Assembly (NCBI RefSeq): GCF_048773025.1
Contig: NC_133545.1
Span: forward strand, 83,264,501-83,328,500
DNA length: 64,000 bases
Direction of reading: 5' to 3'
DNA from: Camelus bactrianus
Taxonomy: Eukaryota > Chordata > Mammalia > Artiodactyla > Camelidae
The notes under the pieces are model-generated. The model saw nothing but the letters and a program-made list of their open reading frames with translations, ran no database searches and had not been told where the DNA came from. Below, one piece after another: positions 10,740 through 23,250 of this stretch. A program made the position numbers and the translations under genes. Each line of letters opens with the position of its first letter. Within the stretch, counting starts at the first letter, position 1.

Positions 10740-12243
10740 AACACTGTTCTCATTGGAGCTTGCAAATAGCATTCTTAGAAACTTGTTTATACTTGTGTTC
10801 TTAAACAATTCACTATATGCATTACAGAATGTGTATCACTTTCCTCCAATAACACTGTTCTCAATAGAGATTGTAAGTATTATTTGCAGAAACATTACAA
10901 ATTCTTACATATTTTACTACTTGCATTACAGAATGAGTATCACTACCATTCTTAAAAAAAAAAATGCTGTTCAGAATGAACATGTACATAGCTTAGCTGA
11001 GAACACAAGGGTTCATAAACCTTCACTGGTTCATTTCCCCTCACTGAAATAACACTGTTTTCAATGTAAGTTTCAAGTTGCATTCTTATAATCACTTCTG
11101 TTACTAGCGTCCTAAAAGGTCATTAAATGTATTACAAAATAGGGATGTCTGACAATCACTGAAACAGCACCAAATAAATATAGCTTGCAGCAGCGTTCTT
11201 AGAAACATCTTTACTACCACTGTTCTTTAATTCACTACATGCATTACAAAAATTTGTGGAACTTATTTAACTGATATAATTTTGGTCTCAATGCAGCTTG
11301 CATGTAAATTTTGTAGAAACATTTTTAATATATGTTTTTAAACACTTCACTATATGTATTACAGAATGGGGACCACTTTCATTCACTGAACTCTCACTGT
11401 TCTGAATGCCGCTTGCAAGTTGTATTCTTACAAACACACTTACTACAAGTATTCTGAAACACTACAACATGCTTTTTTAAATAGGGGTCAATTCCATTCA
11501 CTGAAATTAACACTGGTTTGACCTAAACTTGCAAGTTGTATTCTTAGAAAGACCTTTATTATAAATGATCGTAAACACTTCACTACAAGTATCAGAGAAT
11601 GGTGATCACGGCCATTCACTGAAATAACACTGTTCTGATAGCAGGTTGCAAGTAGAGTTCTTAGAAAAATCTTAGTTACAAATATTCTTAAGATTTCAGT
11701 ATTTATATTACTCATGGTTATTTATTCCACTCCCTGAACTAATGCTGATTGGAGCACAGCTTTCAGGCAGCATTCTTAGAAGCACCTTTATTACATGTGT
11801 TCTCAGACACGTCACTCAAAACATTACAGAATGTGTTACTGATTTCACTGAATAACACTGGTCTGATTGCATTTTACAAATGCTTTTTTCGAAACCCTTC
11901 ATTGCAAGTGTTCTTAACCACTTCCTCACATGCATTACAAAATGGAGAGGACTTGCAGTCACTGAAATAACATTGTTCTCAACAGTCTGCATGTACTGTT
12001 TTAGAAACATCTTTATTATAAGTGGCTTTAAACACTTCAACCACACGCATTACAGAATGGGGATCACTACCGTTCACTGAAGTAACACTGGTCTGAATGC
12101 AATTTGAAAGTAGTGTTGTAAGAAACACGTTTATTACAAGTATTTTTAAACACTTCACTCCTTGCATTATATAACATGTGTAAACACGTCCATTCACTGA
12201 AAGAACACTCGAAACTGACTTGTAAGAAATGTTTTATTACAAG
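10740..12243 (-). repeat. Same ~115-bp satellite, reverse array
   Basis: About 13 units read as the reverse complement of the left array: AACACTGTTCTCA, GCTTGCAAGTAGCATTCTTAG, AAACATCTTTATTACAAGTG, TTCTTAAACACTTCACTACA, TGCATTACAGAATGG, CATTCACTGAAATAACACTG. The AACACTG landmark falls near 10740, 10851, 11509, 11626, 11740, 11853, 11968 and 12083, giving a period of 111-117 bp. There are fewer insertions than in the forward array. Unit-to-unit identity looks low, so the array is old and probably not being homogenised. Confidence 0.85.
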
Positions 12244-14965
12244 TCATTACAGACAACAGACACTTAAAGAAATATAACACTATGAAGAACTCCATATACA
12301 TAAATTCAGTAGCTTAGATAAAATGGACTGATTTCCTTGAAAGTCACACACTCCCAAAACTCACCCAAGAGAAGTAGATAATCTAAGTAGTTTGTATCTA
12401 TTAAAGAAAAAGAACTCTCCAGGCCCAGAAGATTTCACTGGTAAATTCTATTAAGCATTTACAGAAAAAAATAATAATATTCCAAAAAGTAAAAAGGAGG
12501 GAATACTTCCCAACAAAGTTTATGAAGTCAGCCATAACAATACCAAAACCAGACAAAGGCAGTACTAGAAAACTAGAGAACAATATCCTTCACTAACATA
12601 GACACCAAAAGCCTCAATTAAATACTAGCAAATCAAACCCAGCAACATATAAAAAAGACTAAGTGGGATTTATCACAGGAATGCAAAGCTGGCTCAATAT
12701 TCCAAAAACCAACCAGTGTTAACAATTAAAGAAGAAAATAACCACGACCATATCACGTGATGCAGAAAAAGCATCTGACAAAACAACACTCGTTCATTAT
12801 AAACACTTTCAGAAAACTAGTAATAAAAGTGAACTTCCCTTATCTGATAAAAGGCACCTACAAAAACTCTACATTTAACATTATGCTTAATGGTGAGACA
12901 TTGAAACCTAAGATTGAGAACAAAGCAAAGACGTCCACTCTCACTACTCCTATTCAACATAGTACTGGAAGCCCTAGCCAGTGCTATAATAAAGCAAGAA
13001 AAAGGGGAAGAAAAAGCCATCTAAATTGGAAAAGGGGCAATTGTTCCTATTTACAGACAACATGATTGTTTATGTAGAAAGTCAAATGGAATCCACCAAA
13101 AATCTGTTAAAACTAAAAGCGAGTTTTGTAAGGTTTCAGGATACAAAATCAACACATGAAAATCAATCAATTTCTATGTGCTAGCAATGAACAATTGGAA
13201 ACTGAAACAAATACTATTTTATAATAGTTCCAAGAGAATGAAACATATATAAATCTAACAAAACATGTACTTGGTCTGTATCTTGAAAAACTACAAAATA
13301 TTCATGAAAGAAATTAAAGGCCAAAATAAATGGAGAGACATAGTGTGTTCATTAATTGAAAGATTCGATATAGTTGTTTCCCCAAATTGTCCTATAGGTT
13401 TGGTGCAATTTCAATCAAAATCCCAAAAGATTATTTTATAGATACAGATAAGCTAATCTGAAATTTCTTCAGAAGGTCAAAGGAAATAGAATAGCCAAAA
13501 CAATTTAAAAAAAAAAAAACAAAGTTAGAAAACTGACACTTTCTGATATTAAGCATTACTCTAAAACTCAAGTTAATCAAATTTAAATGGTATTTTTGAA
13601 AGGATAGGCACAGAGATAAGTGGAACAGAATAAAGTCTAGAAATAGCACCACATAAAAATAGCTTAATGATTTTTACAATGATTCAAAGGAAATTCAGTA
13701 GAGACAGGATAGTGTTTTCAACAAATGGTGCCAGAAAAAATGGGGCATATGCAAATAAATGAACCTCAGCCAAAACCTCACACTTTAAATGAAAATTAAC
13801 TCAAAAGAAATTATTGATCCAAGTGTAAACTGTGAAACTGTAGAAGAAAATGCAGAAAATGTTTGTAAATTGAGGTCACAGAGTCAGAGACATGACCAAA
13901 AAGCATAAGAAAAAACAAAACTGGTAAACTGATAAACTGGCAAACTAGACTTCATCAAAATTGAAAACATCTGCTCTGAAAAATACACCGGTGGTAAGAG
14001 AATGAAAAGATAATCTACACACTGGGAGAAAATATTTACAAATCACGTAATGAGCCAAGAAACTATGTGAAGAATACACAAAAGGTTTTCAAGATTCAAC
14101 AGTAAGAACATGAACAATTTAGTTTTCTTTTTAATGAGGACAAAAAAAAAAAAAAAAAAAAAAAAAACTTGAACAGATACTTCTCCAGAGAAAATATAGA
14201 GATGGTAAATAAGTCAATGAAAAGATGATTGACATTGTTGACATCAGAAGAATGCAAATTAAAACCACACTGAGCTACTGTTACATACCTACTAGAGCAG
14301 TTAAACAGATCCTGAAAATACTAAGTGCTGATAAGGATACAAAGCACCTGATGACTGGAACATGTTTAACTTACATGTGTGGCTCTACTCACTAGCAGGA
14401 GAGGCATAAAATGATACAGGCACTATGGAAAACAATTTGGCACTTTCTTATAAAGTTAAACATACACTTACCATATGCCCCAGCAGTCCTAGTCTTATTA
14501 TTTGCCTAAGAGAAATGAAAACCTATGTTCACACAAAAACCTGTATATGAATGCCTATAGGAGTTCTATTCATAATCATCAAAACCTGGAAACAACTCAA
14601 ATGTTCTGCAGCAGGTGAATGAATCAGCTGTGAACTATCCATGGTGTGGAATATTATGCGGCAAGGAAGAAGAGTAGCACTAACTTAAATGACTCTCAAA
14701 GGCATTATGCCAAATCAGAGAGATCAGTCTCAAAAGTCACATATAATCTGGTTCCACTTACATAACATTCTGGAAAAAGCAAAACTACAGGGGCACAGAA
14801 AAACCAGATGAGTGGATTTGGAGTAGGAGAGAATGTGACCACAATTGAACAGAATAAGGTAGTGTCTTGATTTTGGTGGAGGTGAATGGGTCTAAACGTA
14901 TGTTAAAACTCAGAAAACTTTACACCAAAAGAGTCAATTTTACTGCATCTTAATTTAAATATATA
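12244..14965 (+). mobile_element. Old LINE-1 (L1M-type) ORF2 and 3' region, forward
   Basis: A-rich ORF2-like text: CAGGCCCAGAAGATTTCACTGG, TATCACAGGAATGCAAAGCTGG, CTATTCAACATAGTACTGGAAG, CTTATAAAGTTAAACATAC and a tail region ending at about 14965. Many stops and indels; no working protein. A poly(A) run lies at 14143-14166. Confidence 0.88.
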
Positions 14966-15745
14966 TATATTTAATGTGGTGATTGGCTAGGGAAGTCCTC
15001 ACCTGACAAAGAGACTTGGGTTGGAAGGGTGATTCTAAGTGGGTGGTACAGCAAGGGCAAAGGCCCTGAGGTGAGAGCATGCCTGGGGATTTGAGACACA
15101 GAGGTCACCAGGTAGCCAGCCCCCCGTGGTGAGAGATTGAGATGCCTACTGGCCTTGTGGGTGTCTGGAGCAATTCAAGTGGGAAATTATGCACCTGGCC
15201 AGTCACAGGGCAGTGGGGCTTGAGAGAGGGACGGTGCAGGAGAAAAGGCCAGTGGGGTGGGGGTGGAGGCAGAGAGCCTGGGGCTCTGAGGGCCACTGTG
15301 AGGACTTTGGCTTTACTGTGAGTGGTGGCAACCAACGGGAGGGCATTGAGCAAGGTGTGATACCACGGGACTGTTTTTAATACTTGGGAACAGATCTTAA
15401 AGGAGCAAAGGTAGAGACAGGAAGCCTGGCTGGGAGACACAGGAGGCAGTGGATCAGTGTTGGAAGTTCTCTGCCTCCCACCTTGCTACCCCTGGGCCCT
15501 TTCTCCAGATGCCCATAGCATACCCTTTAGCGCCCCCAGAGTAGACCCCTCGCAGGCTGGAGACCCAGCCTCCACCTCTCAGCTCAGAGGCTCTGAGGCT
15601 AGCTGCTGAAGCAGGCATTGTGCAAAGAACTTCCATTCACTACTTAGGTTCTGTAAAAACCCCACAAACAAAGCCCCATTCAGGTCCCCACTACAGGGAA
15701 GGAGCCTGAGGCCTCTGGCCTAGGGTCACCCAGATATGATGTGCC
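14966..15745. repeat. Ancient interspersed repeat and unique flank
   Basis: Around 15045-15400 the text GGCAAAGGCCCTGAGG...GAGGACTTTGGCTTTACTGTGAG...GGGAGGGCATTGAGCAAGG resembles a widespread ancient mammalian repeat, subfamily not assigned. The remainder to 15745 shows no gene. A minus-strand ATTAAA lies at 15376-15381. Confidence 0.4.
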
Positions 15746-16050
15746 TGTAAAAAATTAGTACAGAAACCTCAATTAAATGGAGCTGGGACACCAGAAGGGG
15801 GAGCTCTCACACCCTGCAATAGCAGAGCCCAGGAGAAGGAAGACTCCATCCTGGCAACAACACAGCCAATTAAAACCAATGGACTGTTTGCTAGGATACC
15901 CCCAGCTTCCTTTCCCTCATAAAAAAGTCCTCCTTCCTTTGCCACATGGGGATTTGCATGCAGCTCACCCTGGATGCAGACCCTGAATTGGTAATTCTCT
16001 GCTGATCCCAAATAAGCCCAGTCTACTGTCAGTCTATTTGTTTTAGGTCA
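15746..16050 (+). repeat. 5' LTR of the class I ERV
   Basis: Begins TGTAAAAAATTAG. It shares AGAAACCTCAATTA, CAGAAGGGGG, the GCAGACCC.GAATTG block and GATCCC.AATAA with the 3' LTR, and ends near TTTTAGGTCA. Confidence 0.75.
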
Positions 16051-17811
16051 ATATTTTGGTGACTTGTACAGGGACCCAGAGAAGACCCCTGGTGGGCTGG
16101 TAAGTAAACAGGTGCAGGGCCCACGTGAGCCCAGTTTTGCTCACTGATTTTCTCAGCGACCCTGGAGTTTGAAGGTGCTTGTTTTTCCCAGATCTGAGCC
16201 TCCGCCCTCTGCGTTTTAAAGCTCTCTAGGCCTTACCTGGGATCTGTTTTAAGGTTCTGTCCTTTCTGGTTAAGGCCTTGTTCCGCACTCGAATACTCAT
16301 TTGGCACTTCAGGCTGATTTTGAAATCAGACTCTTCCAACTGGAACTGGCTAGGCTTCAACCCATTCCTTTGGGAACAGAGGCTATTGCATTGGAACTGT
16401 GCCAGTTCAGCCTTCAGGCCGTTCCTTTGGAATAGCGGTGGTTCTATTGGAACTCTGCTGAGAAGCCTTCGGCATGGTTCCTCTAGGACCAACCTATTCC
16501 TTTAGAACTGGCTGGTATCAGGCCACAGGCTGTTTGAGACATTTGAACTGTTTGGGCTGCAAGCTGTTTAAGCTGTAGGCTGCTCGAGCTTTTTAAAAAG
16601 TATTCTCTTACTCTAGAGAAAAACCTCTGAGAAATGGAACCCGGGTATCCAAATATTTTGAGGGCACCTCCTACAGGGACTCTGGCTGATTTTATGTTTA
16701 AAAACTGAGGCCCTTCCTCTTAAGAATGTCTAACTAAATGGACCAACCTAACCAAAGACAATTTGGAACATCAATGGCCATTCTGGGGAACTTTTGAAAT
16801 CCCCAGCCAGAGCCCTAAAATTTCCAATCCTGAATGGAACGCTTATTCTGATGTGTATTTTGAGGCTTCCAAATGTTCTCAGCAGCCTAAAATTGACTTT
16901 CTGCAAAAATAAGACTTGCCCTGGGGCAAAGGAATGATTAAAAAGATGAAATGGCTTCCAAAGCCTCAGGCTTCCTCCAGCGCCATCCTGGCTGTCCCCC
17001 TCCCCTCCTGGTGCACAGGCCATCTTCCTGCTTCTCTTCTACGTCATCTACACCTGCGCCACACCCTTGGTCCCCCACGCTAATTCTCTCACTGAACTTC
17101 CCCTTTTCTCTAAATCTCTCCCCCTTCTCTTTTCCTCTGAACTGATCATAACCTGTCCCTTTAAACATTAAGCCTTCTGAGGATCCAGAGACTAAACCCT
17201 TCATTTCTTTTATCCCCTGGGCTAAAGCTGAGCTGGGAGCCATAAACAAAGATTTTTCCCAAGTAACCAAAGATCCTCAGAGACTGGCTGAGGAATTTAA
17301 TACAGTCATTCAAAGTCAGCAACCTGGTTTCTTTGACTTGGATCAGCTGGTTCCTATGTTTGTTGGTAAAGGCCAGGCCCAGCATTAAGTGAAAATGACT
17401 AATTGGGAAACTCCCGATAGGTCTTGAGAATTACAACCAGGAGACCAGCCTGCTAACTTTGACCAGACTCAGGCAATGGGGACGCAACATCACGGGGCAG
17501 TTCCTACAGCTTTCCTGAAGCCTGTTGATTGGAAAAAAACGCAGGCTTACAACACAAAAATCTATTCATGACTATTGCAACTGACTTCAGTTGTTTTTAA
17601 AGAAGACTCTGGTTTTCTTTCAGATGTTAATTCTACACAGGCAGCTTTTAACTCTATGTTTATAAACAGGCTGAAGCAGGACCCATTCCTTCTAGCAAAA
17701 AGGACTAGGATAGAATGGGAAACTCTGGCCACTCCACATTTAATTCATCAGGAAAAACAACTCTCTCTCTCACTCCGGATGAGTCACTTAAACGGGAGAC
17801 AGCTAAAATTC

Positions 17812-17841
17812 TTTCTTTCTTTCTTTTCTTTTTCTTTCTTT

Positions 17842-17913
<72 letters not shown>

Positions 17914-18158
17914 TTTTCTTTCTTTCTTTCTTTCTTTTTCTTCCTTCCTTCCTTCCTTTATTTCCTTCCTTCCTTCTTTCTTCCTGCCTTCCTTTTCTTT
18001 CTCCCTTTCTTCCTTTCTTTCCTTCCTTCCTTCCTTCCTTCCTTTCTTCCTTCCTTCCTTCCTTTCTTGTATTAATAGACTTTATTTTTTAAGAGCTGTT
18101 TCAGGTTCACAACAGAATTGAGCAGAAAATACAGAGAGTTCACACATAGCCCTCCCCA
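17812..18158 (-). mobile_element. L1 3' end (reverse) with TTTC/TTCC microsatellite tail
   Basis: 18070-18158 is reverse-complement old L1 3' end (GACTTTATTTTTTAAGAGC, GTTTCAGGTTCACAACAG). Its A-tail side is the pure-pyrimidine (CTTT)n/(CCTT)n tract at 17812-18066. TAAAATTCTTT at 17804-17814 and 18159-18169 is the target duplication, so the microsatellite grew from the insertion's A-rich tail within the ERV. Confidence 0.8.
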
Positions 18159-18949
18159 TAAAATTCTTTATTTATTCTTTATGAATAAATGAACTTAAAT
18201 GAAACCAAAACCCTGCTATTATAGCAAAGAGCCCGGACATCAAAAAAGAGGTTGTTACAAATTTCAGTGCTTCAGGCACTTTTACTTTCCTAACCAGCCT
18301 TTCCAATCTCCTCCCAATTCTTAATGATGGGGCTCCAAGGAACTACGGGGTTCTTCCCAAAATTCCCTCTTAACTGGCTTAGAGAAACCTGTCTCCAGTG
18401 GGTGAACCTCTTTCAGTTCTAACTGACACTGGAGCCACACTCTCAGGGCTCAGCCCCACCTCTATAAAGCAGCCTCTGAATTGGAGTAAATGGTTCCGAT
18501 ACTGGCATCTCCAGTGACCCTCAAGAGGTTCCTCGCTCTGAACCTATTCCATTTTGTTTAGGCTCTTTGAGAGATATACACTCTCTTCTCTTTAGTTCCT
18601 TTGCCTCTACCTATGTATTAGGCCCAGACTTCTTAGAAAAGAATTGTGTCAGAATTCCTTTCTCCCAAAAGGGAGAAACAATTCCAGAATTTGGCAGAGT
18701 CATCAAAGTAACCCAGCAAGTGAATTAAATGATGCTTTCATAAAATTGTTTGCTCCACCTCTGATGGTACTAGAGCTGACTCTGTGAACAGATCATTTGT
18801 CTCTACTGAATCAGCTACCATCCTCCTTATAAGAAATATCACCAGCTGATATTGGCAAAACTTACAGCACACCTCCCACCAAGATACAAACAGATCCCGC
18901 AAAATCTCTTCCCAGAATTAATCAATATATGAGTAAAGAAGCCATTCAA

Positions 18950-19647
18950 TGGCCATCATTTAAAAAGTCCACAAATGATAAATGCTGGAGAGGGTGTGGA
19001 GAAAAGGGAACCCTCCTACACTGCTGGCGGGAATGTAGTTTGGTGCAGCCATTATGGAAAACAGTATGGAGATTCCTCAAAAAAACTAAAAATAGACTTA
19101 CCACATGGTACGGCAACCCCACTCTGGGGCATATATCCTGAAGGAACTCTAATTCAAAAAGTTACAGGCACCCCAGTGTTCATAGCAGCACTATATACAA
19201 TAGTCAAGACATGGAAGCAGCCTAAATGTCCATCAGCAGATGACGGATAAAGAAGCTATGGTATATTTATGCAATGGAATACTACTCAGACATAAAAAAG
19301 AATAAAATAATGCCATTTGCAGCAACATGGATGGACCTGGAGATCATCATTCTAAGTGAAGTAAGCCAGAAAGAGAAAGAAAAATACCATATATCACTTA
19401 TATAGGGAATCTAAAAAAGAAAAAAGAGGACACTAATGAACTCATCTACGAAACAGAAACAGACTCACAGGCATACAAATAATCTTATGGTTACCAGGGG
19501 AAAGAGGGTGGGAAGGGATAAATCTGAGAGTTTGAGATTTGCAAATGTTAACCACTATATACAAAAATAGATTTTTAAAAAACTTTCTTCTTTATAGCAC
19601 AGGGAACTATATTCACTATCTTGCAACAACCTTTAATAAAAAATGAA

Positions 19648-19712
<65 letters not shown>

Positions 19713-19785
19713 GACTGGGACAGTATGCTGCACACCAGAAATTGACACATTGTAACTGACTATACTTCAATTACAAAAGAAAAGA
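18950..19785 (+). mobile_element. LINE-1 3' end inserted in the ERV
   Basis: ORF2 end and 3' UTR: GGAACCCTCCTACACTGCTGG, GGTATATTTATGCAATGGAATAC, ATGGATGGACCTGGAGATC, then an (AT)n run at about 19653-19709 and ACTATACTTCAATTACAAAAG. The 15-bp target duplication AAAGAAGCCATTCAA is perfect at 18935-18949 and 19786-19800. Confidence 0.93.
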
Positions 19786-21389
19786 AAAGAAGCCATTCAA
19801 GGCACAGAGCCCATAATGGTAAGATTACAAAGCTCAAGGCCTCATCATCCCTTGTGCTAGCCCATGTAATCCTCCCGTTTAACAGGTGAGAAAACCAAAA
19901 GGCTGAGGAGGTAGGTTTGTTCTGGACCTCCGAGCAATAAACAACATTGTTACCTCCTGACACCCTGTTGCTTCTAACTTTCATACCTCACTAATGGCCA
20001 TTCCCACAGGAGGTAAATTCTTTACTATGGCTGATTTATGTAGCACATTCTTTAGTATTCCAGCGGATGAAGCTAGCCAATACTTTTTGCCTTCATTTGA
20101 AAGGGAAAATTATTCATAATCTGGACAGTAATGCCTCCGGGTTTTCCCAGAGTCCTTATTTCTCACAAATCCTGAAGGCTGATCTGGATGCTAACAAAGT
20201 CCCCTAGAGGTTCTGCTTTGTTGCAGTATGCAGCTGATCTGTTTCTTTGCTTTCCTTCTTAAACCACCTCACAGGAAGCCATCAACCACTTGCTAAAAGT
20301 TTTAGCCTCAAAGGGACATAAGGTAGCAAGGACAAATCGCAGTCTGCCTCAAACCCAGGTTTGATATTTAGGGGATCTGATATCAGAACAAGGGCTACCC
20401 CTATATTCAGAGAGACTTCATGGTGGCCTAATTTCCTCAAAACCCCCCCAAAAACGAAGCACCAGCTGTGAGGTTTTCTTGGGCTCGTTGGTTGTTGCCA
20501 AAACTGGGTTCCAAATTTCTCTCTAATGGCCAGACTTCAGCATGTTTTGCTGAAGAACAACCTTAATCCAATTTTATGGGAGGAACCGATGACATAGCTT
20601 TTAAGGACTTCAAAAGAAAGTTTGTTGAACCCACCTGCCCTTGGGCAGCCCAATGATCAGATTTCCTTTTTGTATATGAAAAGGAAGAGAATGCCCTTGG
20701 GATGCTCACCACAAAACACAGGGATCACCATCAATCAACCCATAGGGCATGATAGCCAGCAACGGGGCCTGGAGCACAGGAATACCCCTGACATCGCCGC
20801 CACGGCCCTTTTTGGTTAAGACCACCAAGGAAGTCATTGTGGGGTCTCCTTTAATCATTTTGTACTTCATGAATTCTCATTCATCACACTCAACCTTTCT
20901 CAGTCAGCCGCCTCACCTCCTATGAAACCCTTTTGTTAGTTGCCCTTCACATAACTCTTCCACATCGTAATAACCTTAACCCTCCTACTCTTCTGTCTTG
21001 TCACCAGTGAAGTCCCTCCCAACTGTTTAACCTTGATGGACCACCTCCTGACTCCTCATAATTATCTATAGGAGATTCCATTGGCTAACATAGACTTCTC
21101 ATATTCACCGATGGCCCTTCTCCCTGACCTTGAGTTATTACTAAGATTCCAGAGCATCCTAAACTTGACTCTCTGGAAGCTAAGGTAAATCACCTTGTTG
21201 ACAATTCTGCAGGGATGCTGCCCTTAAAGGAACCAACAGCAGCTAAACTAATGTCATGGTCCAAAGGGATATTTCTCCAAATGATAACTTAAAATAACTG
21301 GCTAGAGTAGCCCCCAAATTGGCCTCCAGAAAGGAAAAACAAGATTGGAAATTCAACAATTGTTGCTTTGATAAAAAGAAAAAGGTCTG

Positions 21390-21495
21390 GGGGGTGGGTA
21401 TAGCTCAGTGGTAGAGCACATGCCTAGCATGCATGAGGTCATGGGTTGAATCCCCAGTACCTCCATTAAAAAAATTTGATAAAAAAAGAAGAAAG
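21390..21495 (+). repeat. Camelid tRNA-derived SINE inside the ERV
   Basis: GGGTATAGCTCAGTGGTAG, GAGCACATGCCTAGCATG and GGGTTGAATCCCCAGTACC are close to a consensus tRNA-like head, so this is the youngest-looking SINE here. Related flanks GAAAAAGGTCTGG and GAAAAAGCTCTGG fit a target duplication. Confidence 0.93.
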
Positions 21496-22935
21496 AAAAA
21501 GCTCTGGTTCAGACCAAATAACCACCCAGGCCCACCGGAGACTCTTAAATTCCCACTCCTCACCACTGTGCATGCATTAAACCATTTGGTCTACTGACCA
21601 AATGATAGCCTTCATGAGTCAATGTTGGTGGAGAAACATTAACAAGGCCGCAAAAAGTATCTACATCACTGTCGCACTTGTCTGAAGTACAACCCAGGGA
21701 AGCTGGCTGAAACTGCTCCTGGACACTTAAAATTGCCTGATGGGTCATTTGAGGTCAGGCAAATGGATTTCATACGACTTTGTCTATTGTGTGGATAGAA
21801 ATGTTTTAGTCGTGGTTTGCATGTTTTCACACTGGACTGAAGTTCTCCCTTGCAGATAGGTTACTACCTCTTCTGTGACTAAAGTCCTTTTGGAAAAGAT
21901 GATCCCTCCCTGGGGAACTCCTCTCAAACTTCATCATGATCAAGGAACCCGCTTCACTTGAAGCTAGCTGCTTCAATAAGTTTGTGCTGTTTGGCCAGTT
22001 TGATAAAATTCTTCACTCTGCTTACCACCTTCAGTTCTCTGGTTTGGTCAAACACACTAACAGCGTCATTAAGATTCAGTTGGCAAAACTCAACAGAGGC
22101 CCTTCACCTACTTCGGTCAAAAGCATTGCTGTTGGTCTTCCTAAATTTTAGATCCACCTCTTTTGGAACTTACAAACTTTCACCCTTTGAGACAAAGGAT
22201 GCCCAATGCAGTAAGCTCCTGCCTCTTTTGACCCATAACTGATAACAGGAGAGTTACTGCAGTGCTGCAAAGGCCTAACCACTTCCATGAAAAATAACCA
22301 TGTTTTGGCAGAGCAACCTTTTGCAGTGCACTCTTGGGAGCTGAAGACCTTGAGCATGACATCTTGTAACCTGGAGATTTCATCTACTGGAAAAGACACC
22401 TCCAGCTGGACTCTCTTCAACCTTGCTGGGAAAGGTTATCAAGTACTGCTAACCAACGCTTGTGCCACAAAACTCCAAGCAAAGCAATTCTTGGAGTCAC
22501 ATGACACGCCTAAAGAAAGCTTCAAACCCTGTCTGGACCTGCAGATCATCTGGCGACCTCAAAGCAGAAATTCCCCTGAACTGAAGAAGATGACATCTAA
22601 AGAGACAGCTTTCCAATGACAGCTGGACCAGGCCTGTTGGAAGGTTGTCATCAAACCTTTGATGACGTAACACTTCAGGTGATCTCTAACATCTAGGGTC
22701 TTGTTAACATAGGGACTTTAGATTAAAAACTGCCTGAGAGTTCTCCCTTCTACCCCTCCTGTTACTTAAATGAGACCTCAATAGATTTCCTATCTGTGCA
22801 CCTTCCCTCTGACGTAGGATACTACACCCAGAAAAGGTCCTTCCTGGCATGGAGGGACAAAAAGGCCCTGAAACTGGGAAACCTGACTCAGATCAGTGAT
22901 GCTTTCCGAGAACGATCTTGATCAAAAAGGGGAAA

Positions 22936-23250
22936 TGCAAAAAGCAATAATAATAATAAACAGAAACCTCAATTAGAGTTGGGAGATCGGAAGGGGGCGC
23001 TCCCATGCCCTGTAATGATAGCACAGCCCCCTCCTCTCTCCTGGCAGCCGCTCTGCCAATGAAAAGCCGCGGACTCTTGTTTACTGCAGGCCTCCCAAAT
23101 TCCTCTTCCCCTGTAAAAAAGAGCTTTCCTCTCAGTTTTTGCTGGGGACTTGCACATGGCTCGCCATGGTTGCAGACCCCGAATTGTAATTCTCTGTTGA
23201 TCCCGAATAAACCCATTCTTGCTGGAGAAACAACTGGGAGAAACAACTGG
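22936..23250 (+). repeat. 3' LTR of the class I ERV
   Basis: Begins TGCAAAAAGC directly after the polypurine tract, then AGAAACCTCAATTAGAG, and carries an AATAAACCC site at about 23209. GAGAAACAACTGG occurs twice in tandem near the right end, whose boundary is uncertain. The POLM stop codon lies about 260 bp to its right on the opposite strand. Confidence 0.7.

Larger units (their letters stand above)
15746..23250 (+). mobile_element. Endogenous retrovirus, class I (gammaretrovirus-like), fossil
   Basis: Two LTRs face the same way (15746-16050 and 22936-about 23250). A degenerate primer-binding site follows the 5' LTR at about 16057-16074, most like the tRNA-Pro type. Gag-like capsid text lies at about 17160-17390, including the residues PWAKAELGAINKDFS. 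Reverse transcriptase-like sequence is at about 19880-20400 and integrase-like sequence at about 21560-22300, in forward order. A polypurine tract AAAAAGGGGAAA (22924-22935) abuts the 3' LTR. Later insertions are an L1 tail with TTTC microsatellite, an L1 3' end and a SINE. It is heavily broken, with many interruptions. The LTRs differ by very roughly 20% where I aligned them, suggesting some tens of millions of years. Confidence 0.85.

Noticed and set aside
1-12243. CRISPR-like or VNTR gene array
   Set aside because: Units are contiguous, diverged and in a mammalian genome; there is no repeat-spacer structure.
17575-18092. Long open frames rich in Phe, Ser and Leu
   Set aside because: They are translations of the TTTC/TTCC microsatellite.
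22287-22619. 110-aa open frame suggesting a host gene
   Set aside because: It lies within the 3' part of the fossil retrovirus, in line with its pol/env remnants.
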